NCBI RefSeq assembly: GCF_003479425.1
Contig: NZ_QUHC01000007.1
Span: 124,001-188,000, forward strand
Origin: Odoribacter sp. AF15-53
Lineage (GTDB): Bacteria > Bacteroidota > Bacteroidia > Bacteroidales > Marinifilaceae
DNA length: 64,000 nt
Direction of reading: 5' to 3'
Position 1 is the first letter of the stretch. Every line of letters begins with the position of its first letter. The notes below the pieces were generated by a model. The model did no database searches. It was not told the origin of the DNA and was given only the letters and a program-made list of their open reading frames with translations. The position numbers and the translations under genes were made by a program. Of this stretch, positions 41,705-51,121 are shown in pieces.

Positions 41705-44700
41705 ATGAAAAAAAATTGTTTCTATGGGCTTGGTGTGCCCTTTCATTTGAAAAAATGGTTGAAAGTCATGAAGCTATGTTTGTTTTTTATGTTTGTTTTG
41801 CATTTGGGGGTATCAGCTTCAGGATGCGCTCAGCAAAAGGTATCCCTGTCGATGGAGGATGTTACTCTTGAACAGGTGTTAAAAGAGTTGAAACGACAAA
41901 CAGGTCTTCGCTTTTTTTACAGTGTGGAAAAAGTGAGGAATGAACAGAAGAAAGTGGTAAATATTAAAAATGATGTTCTTGAAGATGCGTTGAAAAATGT
42001 GTTGAGAGGTACCGGTTTGACATTTACGATTATGAATGATGTGGTGGTGATTAAGGATGAGATTTTGGTTGCACTCGACAGTATCAAAAAAGAACCTGTG
42101 GTAGTAAAGGGTATCGTGAAAGATAAAGCGGGACTTCCTTTACCCGGGGTGACGATTGTTATTAAGGGAACTCAGGTCGGGTGTGTGAGTGATATTGATG
42201 GTAAATTCAATTTCTCGGTTCCTGAAATTAATAATTTAGTTCTTCAGTTTTCTTTTGTCGGGATGATTACGAAAGAGGTAAAGGTGATAAATAACAAACC
42301 TTTGGATGTAGAACTAGAGGAGGATGTACAGAGTATGGATGAGGTGATTGTAACGGGATATTTCACGAAGTCCAAGAGTGCTTATACGGGGTCTGCCGTT
42401 GTGGTAAAAGCAGAAGAGTTGAAACGAATTAGTCCGACGAATTTATTTAAAGCGTTGTCAGCTTATGAACCCTCTTTCCAGATTGTGGAAAATAAGGAAG
42501 TCGGGGCTGATCCGAATGCCGTACCGGAGATTTTGATTCGTGGTAAATCAAGTTTTGAAGGAAAGTCGAATCAGCCTCTTTTTATCATGGATGGTTACGA
42601 GATATCTATAGAACAAGTATTTGATACAGATATCGAGCGAATCAAACAAGTTACGATTCTGAAAGATGCGTCAGCTACAGCCATATATGGTTCGAGAGCG
42701 GCTAATGGCGTTGTCGTGATTGAAACCAAAATGCCGGAGCAAGGGAAATTATCCGTGAGTTATTCGTTTAATGCGACGATCGAGGCTCCGGATTTGACAG
42801 ATTATGATTTGCTGAATGCTTCCGAGAAGCTTCAGTTTGAAGAATTAGCGGGGGTGTATAAAGATCCGGAAGGAAATGTAGCCAATCAGATGAAGTTGGA
42901 TAAATTGTACGAGCAGAGGCATAAAGAGGTTGAGCGCGGCGTGAATACGTACTGGTTGTCTCAACCTTTACAGACCTCTTTTCGACATACTCATTCCTTG
43001 TCTTTGGGAGGGGGGAACGAGAGATCACGTTATGGCGTGAACTTGAATTACGGGGCTAATCCCGGGGTGATGAAAGGATCAACTCGCGATCGCTTTGGTA
43101 TAAGTTTCACGTGGACTTACAATATTGCTAATAAGTTTCGTATCGGAAATGTGTTGTCTGTAAATCAGATAAAATCGGAAAAAACGCCATACGGGGAGTT
43201 TAGTACGTACACGAAGTTAAACCCGTATGAACGAGCAAAAGACGAGAAGGGAAGGTGGATTTATCTTTTATCGAATGGGAATCCTAATCCGTTAGTTGAT
43301 GCTCATTTGAATAGTTATGACAAGACAGAAAGTACGTCTTACACGAACAATTTTGATATTGAGTGGTATATTATTGAAGGTTTGCGTTTAACAGGTCGTT
43401 TTTCGTATTCTTTTGGAAATAATGATGCGGATAAGTTCATTTCACCGAAGGATAGCCGATATTTACAGAAGGCAAATAACGAGAAAGGATTTTATTCATC
43501 GACATCGGGAAGGACGAATTCCATGGATGGTAACCTTGTCTTGAATTTCTATCATCAATGGGATAGACATATGTTTACTCTTGTCGGAGGTTTAAATATG
43601 CAGAGTAATAAGATGAATTCAACTTATTTTTCAGCGCAAGGTTTTTTGAATGATAATTTGACGAATTTGGATTTTGCATCACAATACGAGGTGAACACGA
43701 AACCTTCCGGGAAAGTGGAGGAGGATCGTTTAATCGGTTTCTTTGCGAATGCTAGTTATGCTTACGATAATCGGTATATGTTTGATTTATCTTATCGTAC
43801 GGACGGTTCTTCCAAGTTTGGTAAAAAGGATCGTTTCGCACCTTTCTGGTCTGCAGGTTTTGCCTGGAATATTCATAACGAGCATTTTTGGGGCGAACAA
43901 GGTTGGCTGACGCAGGCTAAAATACGGAGTTCTTTGGGATATACGGGGAACGTGGAATTCAGTCCTTACCAGTCACAAACGATGTATATATATGATAAAG
44001 ATAATATCTATATGCATGGTGTGGGAGCTGATATAAAAGCTCTTGGGAATGATAATCTGAAGTGGCAACGAAAGTTTAGTTTTAATTTGGGGGCTGATCT
44101 TGATTTTTGTGAAGGACGTTTTTCCATGTCAGCAGAACTGTTCCGAGAAAAGACGAAAGATTTGTTATTGGATATGAGTATTCCTCCTTCTTTGGGTTTT
44201 GCAACTTACACGGAGAATATCGGAGAGATGGAGAATCAAGGTTGGGAGTTGAGTTTACGAACACAGATTCTTCGGAATGCGAAACGGGATTTATACTGGT
44301 CTTTGAGTTTTGGTACAAGTAATAGTAAAAACAAGATTACGAAGATTAGTAATGCCCTCGGTAAGAAGAATGAGGAAAATAATCAGGAAGAAACGAAAAA
44401 ACCTGTTCCTTTGTATGAGGAGGGAGAATCGACCGAGGCACTGAAAGCCGTACCTTCATTGGGGATTGACCCGGAAACGGGAAAGGAAGTCTTTTTGAAA
44501 AAGGATGGAACGTACACAACGGTCTGGGATTATCGGGATAAGGTAGTCTGTGGAAGTACAGTGCCGGATTTCCGGGGAAGTGTCAATTCTTTCTTGAGTT
44601 TTAAAGGTATCAGTTTGAATTTTTCCTTGAGTTTTGAGTACGGGGCAAAGACGTATAACTCGACTTTAGCGGAGAGAGTGGAAGGGGTTGACCCGAATAG

Positions 44701-45016
44701 CAATGCGGATCGTAGGGTGTTGAAAGATCGTTGGAAACAGCCAGGAGATAAGACGTTCTTTAAGAATATAGCCTTGAAAGAGGATGTATCTAATTTGACA
44801 ACTCGTTTTGTTCAGGATTATAATCATTTAAGCATAGGTAGTGTTTCCTTGGGATATGATTTGAAGAAGAATATTTGCAAAAAAATTGGTCTTAACGGTT
44901 TGCGCTTTTCATTCAATATGAGTGATATCGGACGTTTTTCTACTGTGAAGGAAGAACGGGGATTGAGTTATCCTTTCTCTCGTCAGTTTACTTTTTCATT
45001 GTCTGCTCAATTGTAA
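41705..45016 (+). CDS. SusC/RagA TonB-dependent receptor with STN signalling domain, locus A
   Basis: I choose the ATG at 41705 (MKKNCFYGLG), parallel to locus B; in-frame starts at 41669 and 41687 are possible. After a long signal region comes an STN/secretin-N domain ('QKVSLSMEDVTLEQVLKELK' to 'LRGTGLTFTIMNDVVVIKDE'), which talks to FecR. Next are a CarboxypepD_reg-like domain ('VKGIVKDKAGLPLPGVTIVI'), the plug ('MDEVIVTGYFTKSKSAYTGS', 'ITLKDASATAIYGSRAANGV'-type SusC signature at 'VTILKDASATAIYGSRAANG') and a barrel ending in 'FTFSLSAQL'. It is the ligand-gated importer and signal source for the locus. Substrate unknown. Confidence 0.95.
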   Translation: MKKNCFYGLGVPFHLKKWLKVMKLCLFFMFVLHLGVSASGCAQQKVSLSMEDVTLEQVLKELKRQTGLRFFYSVEKVRNEQKKVVNIKNDVLEDALKNVLRGTGLTFTIMNDVVVIKDEILVALDSIKKEPVVVKGIVKDKAGLPLPGVTIVIKGTQVGCVSDIDGKFNFSVPEINNLVLQFSFVGMITKEVKVINNKPLDVELEEDVQSMDEVIVTGYFTKSKSAYTGSAVVVKAEELKRISPTNLFKALSAYEPSFQIVENKEVGADPNAVPEILIRGKSSFEGKSNQPLFIMDGYEISIEQVFDTDIERIKQVTILKDASATAIYGSRAANGVVVIETKMPEQGKLSVSYSFNATIEAPDLTDYDLLNASEKLQFEELAGVYKDPEGNVANQMKLDKLYEQRHKEVERGVNTYWLSQPLQTSFRHTHSLSLGGGNERSRYGVNLNYGANPGVMKGSTRDRFGISFTWTYNIANKFRIGNVLSVNQIKSEKTPYGEFSTYTKLNPYERAKDEKGRWIYLLSNGNPNPLVDAHLNSYDKTESTSYTNNFDIEWYIIEGLRLTGRFSYSFGNNDADKFISPKDSRYLQKANNEKGFYSSTSGRTNSMDGNLVLNFYHQWDRHMFTLVGGLNMQSNKMNSTYFSAQGFLNDNLTNLDFASQYEVNTKPSGKVEEDRLIGFFANASYAYDNRYMFDLSYRTDGSSKFGKKDRFAPFWSAGFAWNIHNEHFWGEQGWLTQAKIRSSLGYTGNVEFSPYQSQTMYIYDKDNIYMHGVGADIKALGNDNLKWQRKFSFNLGADLDFCEGRFSMSAELFREKTKDLLLDMSIPPSLGFATYTENIGEMENQGWELSLRTQILRNAKRDLYWSLSFGTSNSKNKITKISNALGKKNEENNQEETKKPVPLYEEGESTEALKAVPSLGIDPETGKEVFLKKDGTYTTVWDYRDKVVCGSTVPDFRGSVNSFLSFKGISLNFSLSFEYGAKTYNSTLAERVEGVDPNSNADRRVLKDRWKQPGDKTFFKNIALKEDVSNLTTRFVQDYNHLSIGSVSLGYDLKKNICKKIGLNGLRFSFNMSDIGRFSTVKEERGLSYPFSRQFTFSLSAQL

Positions 45017-45037
45017 TAATAATTAAAATTCAGGGAT

Positions 45038-46534
45038 ATGAAATTAAAAATATATATAAAGACTTTGGGAATAGCTTTGGGTGTCATGCTATTTTCCGGA
45101 TGTGATAATTGGTTGGATGTCCGACCGGAGTCGGAGTTGAACGAGGATCAGATGTTCGCTACCGAACAAGGGTATATGGATGCTCTGTACGGGGTGTACG
45201 TTAATATGGGGAAGAATGAGTTGTATGGCGGCTCTTTGCCGTTGACAATGGATCTTGTGGCTCAAACTTTTGATGTTGCTCCTGGAAGTGATTACGAGTA
45301 TTTCAAGACTTTCGAGTATCAGAATCCATTATGCACGGGGATTATGGATTACGTGTGGGAACGGTTGTATTATTGCATTATGTTGACAAATAATATATTA
45401 AAGCATTTGGATGAAGTTACCCCCGAACAGTTTGACAGTTATTATTATTTACGAGGTGAATGTTTGGGACTCAGGGCTTTTCTGCATTACGAGTTGTTGC
45501 GTATTTTTGCTCCTGATATCAAGGATAAACCGGATTATTTGTCTATTCCTTACAAAAGGTTGTATTCTAATGATATAGAACCTCAATTGACTGTCGCTCA
45601 AGTTTTTGAAGATATTATTATTGATCTGGAGGCGGCTAAAGAAGCGCTTAAGAATGATGTGATTCGTACCAATCCTCCTGAATTTCTTGAGAATCAGAAG
45701 GAAAATGGAACATCGGAAGACGTGACGGAGAATAATGATCAGTATTATATTTCAACATTTTTGGAAAATCGTAAATATCGGATGAATTATTACGGGGTGT
45801 TGGCAACATTAGCAAGAGTTTACATAGATCGAGCTCAAGGTGATGATGTTGAAAAAGCTTATCAATATGCTAAAGAGGTTATTTCTTCCGGTAAATTCCG
45901 CTTGATTCAAAGAGATGATTTTATCAAGCCTTCTAATGAAGTGAAACAGCGTGATGCTCTTTTTTCCGACGAGTTTGTTTTTGCCCTTTTCTCCACGAAG
46001 GTAGATGCATTTTATACTTCTTGTTGTTATCCCGCATCCACTTTTACAAAACGTTTCCGGGTTCGGGATATTGCTTCTATCTTCGGAACAGAAGTGAATG
46101 ATTTCCGGTATATGCTTACAGAACAGGATGAGGGGAATAGTAAGCATATTTTGTTGAAAAAACATCATGCCGATTATGAGAATTCTAAACAAAAAATCCG
46201 GATGTTGGGGTTGGCTGAAATGTATTATATTGCTGCCGAGGCTAAACCGGGAGAGGCTTACGAATTGATGGATGAAATTATGGTTTCCCGTGGTATTGTA
46301 TGTCCTTTGACAGAGACTTCCAGCCGGGATAAGGTGATGGAGACAATCGTTAAGGAGTACCGGAAAGAGTTTATGGGAGACGGACAGTTATTTTTCATAT
46401 TCAAACGATTGGTGAAAGAATCTTTCTTGTTGAATTTAAATCTGAATATTCGAAAAGATGATAAAGGACTGGTATTCCCTTTACCGGAGGCCGAAATAGA
46501 GTATGGAGAACGAGTATCTGAAATTTGGAAATAA
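45038..46534 (+). CDS. SusD/RagB family lipoprotein, locus A
   Basis: A 498-residue surface lipoprotein with lipobox LFSGC (Cys22) followed by 'DNWLDVRPESELNEDQMFAT', the typical SusD opening. The fold-defining blocks are present: 'YVWERLYYCIMLTNNILKHL', 'GECLGLRAFLHYELLRIFAP', 'LGLAEMYYIAAEAKPGEAYE' and a C-terminal 'FPLPEAEIEYG'. It starts 21 bases after susC and forms the substrate-capturing lid of the transporter. It resembles the locus B SusD in overall design. Confidence 0.95.
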   Translation: MKLKIYIKTLGIALGVMLFSGCDNWLDVRPESELNEDQMFATEQGYMDALYGVYVNMGKNELYGGSLPLTMDLVAQTFDVAPGSDYEYFKTFEYQNPLCTGIMDYVWERLYYCIMLTNNILKHLDEVTPEQFDSYYYLRGECLGLRAFLHYELLRIFAPDIKDKPDYLSIPYKRLYSNDIEPQLTVAQVFEDIIIDLEAAKEALKNDVIRTNPPEFLENQKENGTSEDVTENNDQYYISTFLENRKYRMNYYGVLATLARVYIDRAQGDDVEKAYQYAKEVISSGKFRLIQRDDFIKPSNEVKQRDALFSDEFVFALFSTKVDAFYTSCCYPASTFTKRFRVRDIASIFGTEVNDFRYMLTEQDEGNSKHILLKKHHADYENSKQKIRMLGLAEMYYIAAEAKPGEAYELMDEIMVSRGIVCPLTETSSRDKVMETIVKEYRKEFMGDGQLFFIFKRLVKESFLLNLNLNIRKDDKGLVFPLPEAEIEYGERVSEIWK

Positions 46535-46553
46535 CAATATAAAGCGTGAAGTT

Positions 46554-47264
46554 ATGAGTAGAATAATATTTTTGGTAGTGATCATACTGGCTTGTATCAG
46601 TCAGGCATGCGAAAAAGATCCTGCTTTTGAATTCAAAGGTGATGATCGTATCTATTTTGTATTTCCGAAATATATGTATGGTTCGGGTATTGAGGGATAT
46701 GAACTGGATAGTGTTGTTTTCTCAATGGTCGGGGAGCCGGCATCCGTGTTGCAAGATACTTGTTGGATGAAGGTTAAACGGGTTGGTGAGCGTACGGAAA
46801 TTGATAAGCGTTATGTGGTGACGGTCGTGAAAGATAGTTCTACGGCAGTGGAAGGTGTTGATTTTGAAGCATTGAAACCGGAATATGTTTTCCGGAAAAA
46901 TATAGGTGTTGATTCTTTTCCTGTTATTGTAAAACGGGAACATTTGAAGACTGTTTTGAGTAAGAAAGTGATGTTTGCATTGCAGGAAACGGAGGATTTC
47001 AAGCTTGGATTCGTGGAATATTCCCGGATTAAATTGGTCGTGACAGACTTTTTACAAAGACCAGAATGGTGGTATCTGGTGAGTGGATGGCTGGGAGATT
47101 ACCATTACATGAAATACGAGAAGTGGATCGAAGTAACAGGAAGTATGGATAAGAGTGACTCTCAGTCCTATCGTCAGTATTATTGTCTGCAGATCAAGGA
47201 TTATTTTAATAACAATATTATTATTGATCCAATAACAAACGAGCGGGTAACTTGTGATTTATAA
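46554..47264 (+). CDS. DUF4843 family lipoprotein, locus A
   Basis: The start at 46554 gives MSRIIFLVVIILACISQAC with a lipobox Cys19; an upstream in-frame ATG overlaps the susD gene and lacks a signal peptide. The body is beta-rich ('DRIYFVFPKYMYGSGIEGYE', 'VVFSMVGEPA', 'RYVVTVVKDSSTAVEGVDFE', 'LVVTDFLQRPEWWYL'), typical of DUF4843 proteins, which occur only with SusCD pairs in Bacteroidota. It is probably a surface-exposed accessory binding lipoprotein. Function not established. Confidence 0.85.
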   Translation: MSRIIFLVVIILACISQACEKDPAFEFKGDDRIYFVFPKYMYGSGIEGYELDSVVFSMVGEPASVLQDTCWMKVKRVGERTEIDKRYVVTVVKDSSTAVEGVDFEALKPEYVFRKNIGVDSFPVIVKREHLKTVLSKKVMFALQETEDFKLGFVEYSRIKLVVTDFLQRPEWWYLVSGWLGDYHYMKYEKWIEVTGSMDKSDSQSYRQYYCLQIKDYFNNNIIIDPITNERVTCDL

Positions 47265-47292
47265 ACGTTTGGTTTAATTAATTGAAGAACGT

Positions 47293-48723
47293 ATGAAAAG
47301 AATATTTGCTGTTATATATATAATTATAACTTTCAGTTTTGTTGCTTGTTACGAGGATAAAGGGGATTATGATTATAAGGCGATTAATGAGATTAGTATA
47401 TCCGGTATTCAGGAAAGTTATGAACGGATGAAATGGCAGGATTTGCGAATTACTCCCGAATTAAGTTTTTCACTTCATGAAAATGATTCTTTAGCTTATT
47501 GTTGGGAGGTAGATGGGCGTGTTGTTTCTATCGAACGAGATCTGGACTATAGTGTAGATGTAAATATAGCCGATGATGCTTATAAATGTAGGTATGTTGT
47601 AACAAATACGAATGGAAATGTCCGTTATTTTCAAGAGTTTGAATTGAAGGTTGTGACAGCATATAATCGAGGTTTGCTCATACTATCGGAGCAAGATGGA
47701 GAAAGTATGCTTTCTTTCCGTCCGGAGGGTGATAATAACGAGTTCCTGCATTGGGGGAATTTGTTTGCAGGTAAACCTTTGAGTTTGGAACAACCTTATT
47801 ACATGGATGAAGATGTTACTATAACAACGTCGAAAGCAATTTATAGATTGGATAAACAACGAATGGAAGAAAAAAAGAAATATGATGGAGAGACGATGCT
47901 TGTTCCCGAATCAGATTTGGAAATAAGGTTCTGTAAATTTACAGATTATGTGGATGATCGAGATTTCGGTTGTATGATTAGTAAAAAGGGGCAGGTATAT
48001 GTTTATAAAAGTAGAAATGATTTTTTCAGTACCCCTTCTCCGATTCCTTGTTTTGAAACGGCTTCTGAAAAAATGATTGATTATGAACTTTCGGATATTT
48101 GCTTTACATATACGATGTTTTACGGGCAGACGGGTTATTTCTTGGGATATGACAATAAAGTTGGTCAATTTTTACGTTTCGCTAATAAGTCAAGTGCTTC
48201 CACGGATCGGGATCAAATGAATTCCGTGACGGCTCGCGAGCCTATTATTGGTTTGCCTTTATTTGCATTAGGGCAATGGGATTACGGGAAGTGTATTTCT
48301 ATCTTTTATGATCCGAAGTCGAATGTTGCAAAGGTGGTTGCTTCTCACACGAAGGATTTTGCTAATGTGACAGAATCGCAAGTGGAGACTTTGGATAATC
48401 ACAAGTTTACCCCGGAAAGTAAAGTTGCTGTTTGTGATGCTACAGCTCGGGTGCTTTTCAATAGCGGGGTGGTTATTTATCAATCGAATGTGAGAAGTAT
48501 GACATCTGCACCGACTGTTTTGAGTGATAAGTTACCGGCTATAGGTAAGATTACGATGTTGAAGTTATCTAATAATCGTAAATTCTTATACGTGGGGGTA
48601 GATTCCGGGCGAGAGGGTGAATTTAGAGGAGATATTTACGTGCTGGATGCTATTACGGGAGAAATTATAACGACTTACTCGGAAGTCGGAGGGGCCCCGG
48701 TAGATATTCTTGAAAAGTATTAA
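47293..48723 (+). CDS. PKD-like family lipoprotein, locus A
   Basis: Lipobox SFVAC (Cys19) followed by 'YEDKGDYDYKAINEISISGI', the signature opening of the Bacteroidota PKD-like lipoprotein family (called CyeDKGNYDY by eye). An N-terminal Ig/PKD-like region (~30-130) is followed by a ~330-residue beta-propeller-like region ('GLLILSEQDGESMLSFRPEG', 'GKITMLKLSNNRKFLYVGVD'). It is co-transcribed with the DUF4843 gene, 28 bases downstream of it. These are presumed surface accessory proteins of the SusCD system; no enzymatic residues are recognisable. Confidence 0.85.
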   Translation: MKRIFAVIYIIITFSFVACYEDKGDYDYKAINEISISGIQESYERMKWQDLRITPELSFSLHENDSLAYCWEVDGRVVSIERDLDYSVDVNIADDAYKCRYVVTNTNGNVRYFQEFELKVVTAYNRGLLILSEQDGESMLSFRPEGDNNEFLHWGNLFAGKPLSLEQPYYMDEDVTITTSKAIYRLDKQRMEEKKKYDGETMLVPESDLEIRFCKFTDYVDDRDFGCMISKKGQVYVYKSRNDFFSTPSPIPCFETASEKMIDYELSDICFTYTMFYGQTGYFLGYDNKVGQFLRFANKSSASTDRDQMNSVTAREPIIGLPLFALGQWDYGKCISIFYDPKSNVAKVVASHTKDFANVTESQVETLDNHKFTPESKVAVCDATARVLFNSGVVIYQSNVRSMTSAPTVLSDKLPAIGKITMLKLSNNRKFLYVGVDSGREGEFRGDIYVLDAITGEIITTYSEVGGAPVDILEKY

Positions 48724-48744
48724 TTTGTATAATATGAACGAGAT

Positions 48745-48779
48745 CCTTGGGAGTTTACGCTCCCAAGGTATTGTTTTTC
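48745..48779 (+). terminator. Intrinsic terminator within locus A
   Basis: A perfect 9-bp stem (48745-48753 with 48760-48768), a 6-base loop and a following TATTGTTTTT. It separates the receptor/lipoprotein genes from the two thioredoxin genes and may lower their expression instead of isolating them completely. Confidence 0.8.
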
Positions 48780-48795
48780 AAAATCGGAAAATGTG

Positions 48796-49293
48796 ATGAA
48801 AATAATAGGATTGTTTTTGTGTTGTTGTATGTTTATGACTGTGTTTGCTCAAAAAGAAGAGGTTTTAAAAGCCGGAATGGAGTCTCCTGACTTCAAGTAT
48901 AAGGATGTGAACGGTAAGACCATAAGTTTGAAGGATCTGAGAGGAAAATACGTTTATATTGATGTTTGGGCTACTTGGTGTACTCCTTGTCGGGGTGAAT
49001 TACCTGATTTGAAAGAATTGGAGAAGAAATTAGAGGGGAAGAAAATTTGTTTTCTAAGTATATCTTGCGATAAAGATGTGGAGAAATGGAAACAGATGGT
49101 AAAGGATGAAAAGTTAGGGGGAATTCACGTGAATACGGGAGGAGATCAGGCTTTTATGAAAGCTTACGGGATTAAAGGCATTCCCCGGTTTATTCTGTTG
49201 GATAAAGAAGGGAAAATTGTCAATTTGGAGATGACACGTCCTTCTCAAAAGGTTACTTTGGAAACATTGATGAAGTTAGAAGGAATTGATTAA
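48796..49293 (+). CDS. TlpA-like periplasmic thioredoxin, locus A
   Basis: A 165-residue protein with a signal peptide (MKIIGLFLCCCMFMTVFAQ) and a single TlpA/ResA-type thioredoxin domain: 'MESPDFKYKDVNGKTISLKD', active site 'WATWCTPCRGELPDL' (CTPC), and cis-Pro loop 'GIKGIPRFILLDKEGKI'. It is an extracytoplasmic thiol:disulfide oxidoreductase, likely reducing its target using electrons from a DsbD-type protein such as that at 33708-35735. The GTG one codon earlier (48793) is an alternative start. It is followed 12 bases later by a second thioredoxin gene. Confidence 0.92.
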   Translation: MKIIGLFLCCCMFMTVFAQKEEVLKAGMESPDFKYKDVNGKTISLKDLRGKYVYIDVWATWCTPCRGELPDLKELEKKLEGKKICFLSISCDKDVEKWKQMVKDEKLGGIHVNTGGDQAFMKAYGIKGIPRFILLDKEGKIVNLEMTRPSQKVTLETLMKLEGID

Positions 49294-49305
49294 TCATTAT
49301 TGGAG

Positions 49306-50394
49306 ATGAAATATATTTGTTGTTTATTTGTCTTGATCGTGTTTTGTGCGTGCCAGAAAAAGGATGAGGGATTTGTTGTACGAGGAGTTATAACGGGATA
49401 CCCGGGGACTAAATTATTTGTTCGGGAGATTATACCGGGTAATGATGCATGGATTAATGATACACTTGAGGTAAAGGACGGTAAATTCGAGTATCGTGGA
49501 AAGGTGGAATCCCCGAGATTGATTTATTTTATTCCTCAGGATTTTTTAGGAAGGTATGAGTTGTTTTTAGAAAATTCTGAAATCGAATTAAATGTGGAAA
49601 ACGGTCATTATAGAGATATAAAGGTGATCGGAAGTAAGTCACATGAAGAATTTACAGCAGTCACTCACGCTTCAAGAGAATTGCTGATAGCTTATAGCCA
49701 GTTCGAAAAACGGAGGAACGAGGCGTTTAAAACGGATACAGAATTGTATAAAAGAAGGGAGGATTCGACGAGTATCTGGGCCGGACGTCTACTCCGTTTT
49801 TTAGTTGAGCAGGTTAATTATTCCGGCAGTTTAGTCTTACCCTATTTTGCAAGTGAATGGATTAAGAGTGAAGATATTCAAAATATGGAAAGTTTTATAA
49901 ATGGACTTAATCCGGAAGCAAGAGGTAGTGTTTATGCTCAATATTGCGAAAAAGCGTTGAAACAGGCAAAGAAAGTGCAACCGGGTAATAGTGCTTATGA
50001 TTTTATGTTACAGGATATTGAAGGGAAAGAGTATCGTTTGTCGGATTTCAGGGGTAGTTATGTTTTGTTGGAGTTCAGTGCTTCTTGGTGTGGTTGGTGC
50101 AAGTTGGAGATTCCTTATTTGAAGCAAGTGTATGATCTGACTAAAGGAAAGAAGTTTTATATGTTCACGATAAATCTGGATAAAGAACGGAAATTGTGGG
50201 AGGAAGATGTGAAAAAGGAAAGTTTACCTTGGCCTATATTGTCCGATCTAAAAGCTTTTGACGGGGGTATTGCCGGAGAATATAATGTTAGCGGCATTCC
50301 CGTGATTTTCTTGATAGATCCGGATGGGAAAATTGTAACTAATAAATTACGAGGGGAGGGTATGATTTCTTTTATTGAGCAATTGTCTCTTTGA
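49306..50394 (+). CDS. DUF4369/TlpA-like thioredoxin lipoprotein, locus A
   Basis: A lipobox (VFCAC) marks an anchored envelope protein. The N-terminal DUF4369 region ('GFVVRGVITGYPGTKLFVRE', 'VKDGKFEYRGKVESPRLIYF') is followed by a helical linker and a C-terminal thioredoxin domain with 'LLEFSASWCGWCKLEIPYLK' (CGWC) and 'NVSGIPVIFLIDPDGKI'. It has the same architecture as the protein at 2431-3585, with a different active-site dipeptide (GW versus KP), which may alter redox potential. It is the last gene of locus A and ends at a bidirectional terminator. Confidence 0.9.
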   Translation: MKYICCLFVLIVFCACQKKDEGFVVRGVITGYPGTKLFVREIIPGNDAWINDTLEVKDGKFEYRGKVESPRLIYFIPQDFLGRYELFLENSEIELNVENGHYRDIKVIGSKSHEEFTAVTHASRELLIAYSQFEKRRNEAFKTDTELYKRREDSTSIWAGRLLRFLVEQVNYSGSLVLPYFASEWIKSEDIQNMESFINGLNPEARGSVYAQYCEKALKQAKKVQPGNSAYDFMLQDIEGKEYRLSDFRGSYVLLEFSASWCGWCKLEIPYLKQVYDLTKGKKFYMFTINLDKERKLWEEDVKKESLPWPILSDLKAFDGGIAGEYNVSGIPVIFLIDPDGKIVTNKLRGEGMISFIEQLSL

Positions 50395-50404
50395 AAAAGT
50401 GATA

Positions 50405-50439
50405 AAAGTCAACTGATACATTACGAATCAGTTGACTTT
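50405..50439. terminator. Bidirectional terminator between loci A and B
   Basis: A perfect 13-bp stem (50405-50417 with 50427-50439) with a 9-base loop. A T-rich run follows on the plus strand (TATTTTTATTTTT), and a run of T from the AAAA tract lies on the minus strand. It serves the convergent ends of the thioredoxin gene and the locus B sigma gene. Confidence 0.9.
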
Positions 50440-50459
50440 ATCGTATTTTTATTTTTAAT

Positions 50460-50996
50460 CTATTTCAAGAAAATGAGAACCAATAGGGGAAACAAGTCTT
50501 TCAATCTCTCTTGTAATAATTTCTTGGCTCGGGCCCGTTGACTTTTTACGGTGTGGGTCGATATGTTTAGAGTATCGGCGACTTCTTTGATATCAAGGTT
50601 TTCTATGTAGCTTAACTTGAAAATTTTGCGGCATTCTTCTGGTAGGCCTTCAATGGCGGAGAATAATTCCCACATGACTTCATTTTCGATACGGTCGGCG
50701 ATATAGTTGTGCGGGTCGGCTTCGGAGGTTTCCTGCCGGATGCGGTCATGGTGCCTGTTGTGTATGCTTGTAGATTTTAAATAGTTTATACAGGCATTAC
50801 TGACTGTGGTATACAAATATGATTTTATGGCTATCGGGTTTTGGACGTTGATATTTTGTTCCCATATTTTGACGAAAACTTCTTGAACAATATCTTTTAC
50901 ACTATCCATATCTTTGATGTATTTACCGGCATAAAAACAAAGATGTTGATAGTGTTCGTTGAAAAGATTCTGTAAGAGTTTTTCCTTGTTCACCAT
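50460..50996 (-). CDS. RNA polymerase ECF sigma factor (FecI-like), locus B
   Basis: A 178-residue sigma factor. Region 2 is at residues ~10-75 ('NEHYQHLCFYAGKYIKDMDS', 'VKDIVQEVFVKIWE') and region 4 at ~115-170 ('LPEECRKIFKLSYIENLDIK', 'EVADTLNISTHTVKSQRARA'). A -7 box TATCTTTG lies at 51021-51028 on the minus strand. Unlike locus A, the gene is divergent from its fecR partner (125-base gap) instead of leading the operon, so sigma and anti-sigma are transcribed from separate promoters. Confidence 0.94.
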   Translation of the reverse strand: MVNKEKLLQNLFNEHYQHLCFYAGKYIKDMDSVKDIVQEVFVKIWEQNINVQNPIAIKSYLYTTVSNACINYLKSTSIHNRHHDRIRQETSEADPHNYIADRIENEVMWELFSAIEGLPEECRKIFKLSYIENLDIKEVADTLNISTHTVKSQRARAKKLLQERLKDLFPLLVLIFLK

Positions 50997-51020
50997 AGTT
51001 CAAGTTTCGTGAAAGTGAAG

Positions 51021-51028
51021 CAAAGATA
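51021..51028 (-). promoter_or_regulatory. -7 promoter box for the locus B sigma gene
   Basis: The minus strand reads TATCTTTG (TAnnTTTG) 25 bases upstream of the start at 50996. Confidence 0.5.
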
Positions 51029-51121
51029 AAAATTAGCTGGAATAAATGTATATTTTTTTGTAGTTCATTACGCTCTTTTCTGTTCTTTGTTTGTTTTAGT
51101 ATAAGAAACAGGATAAATATA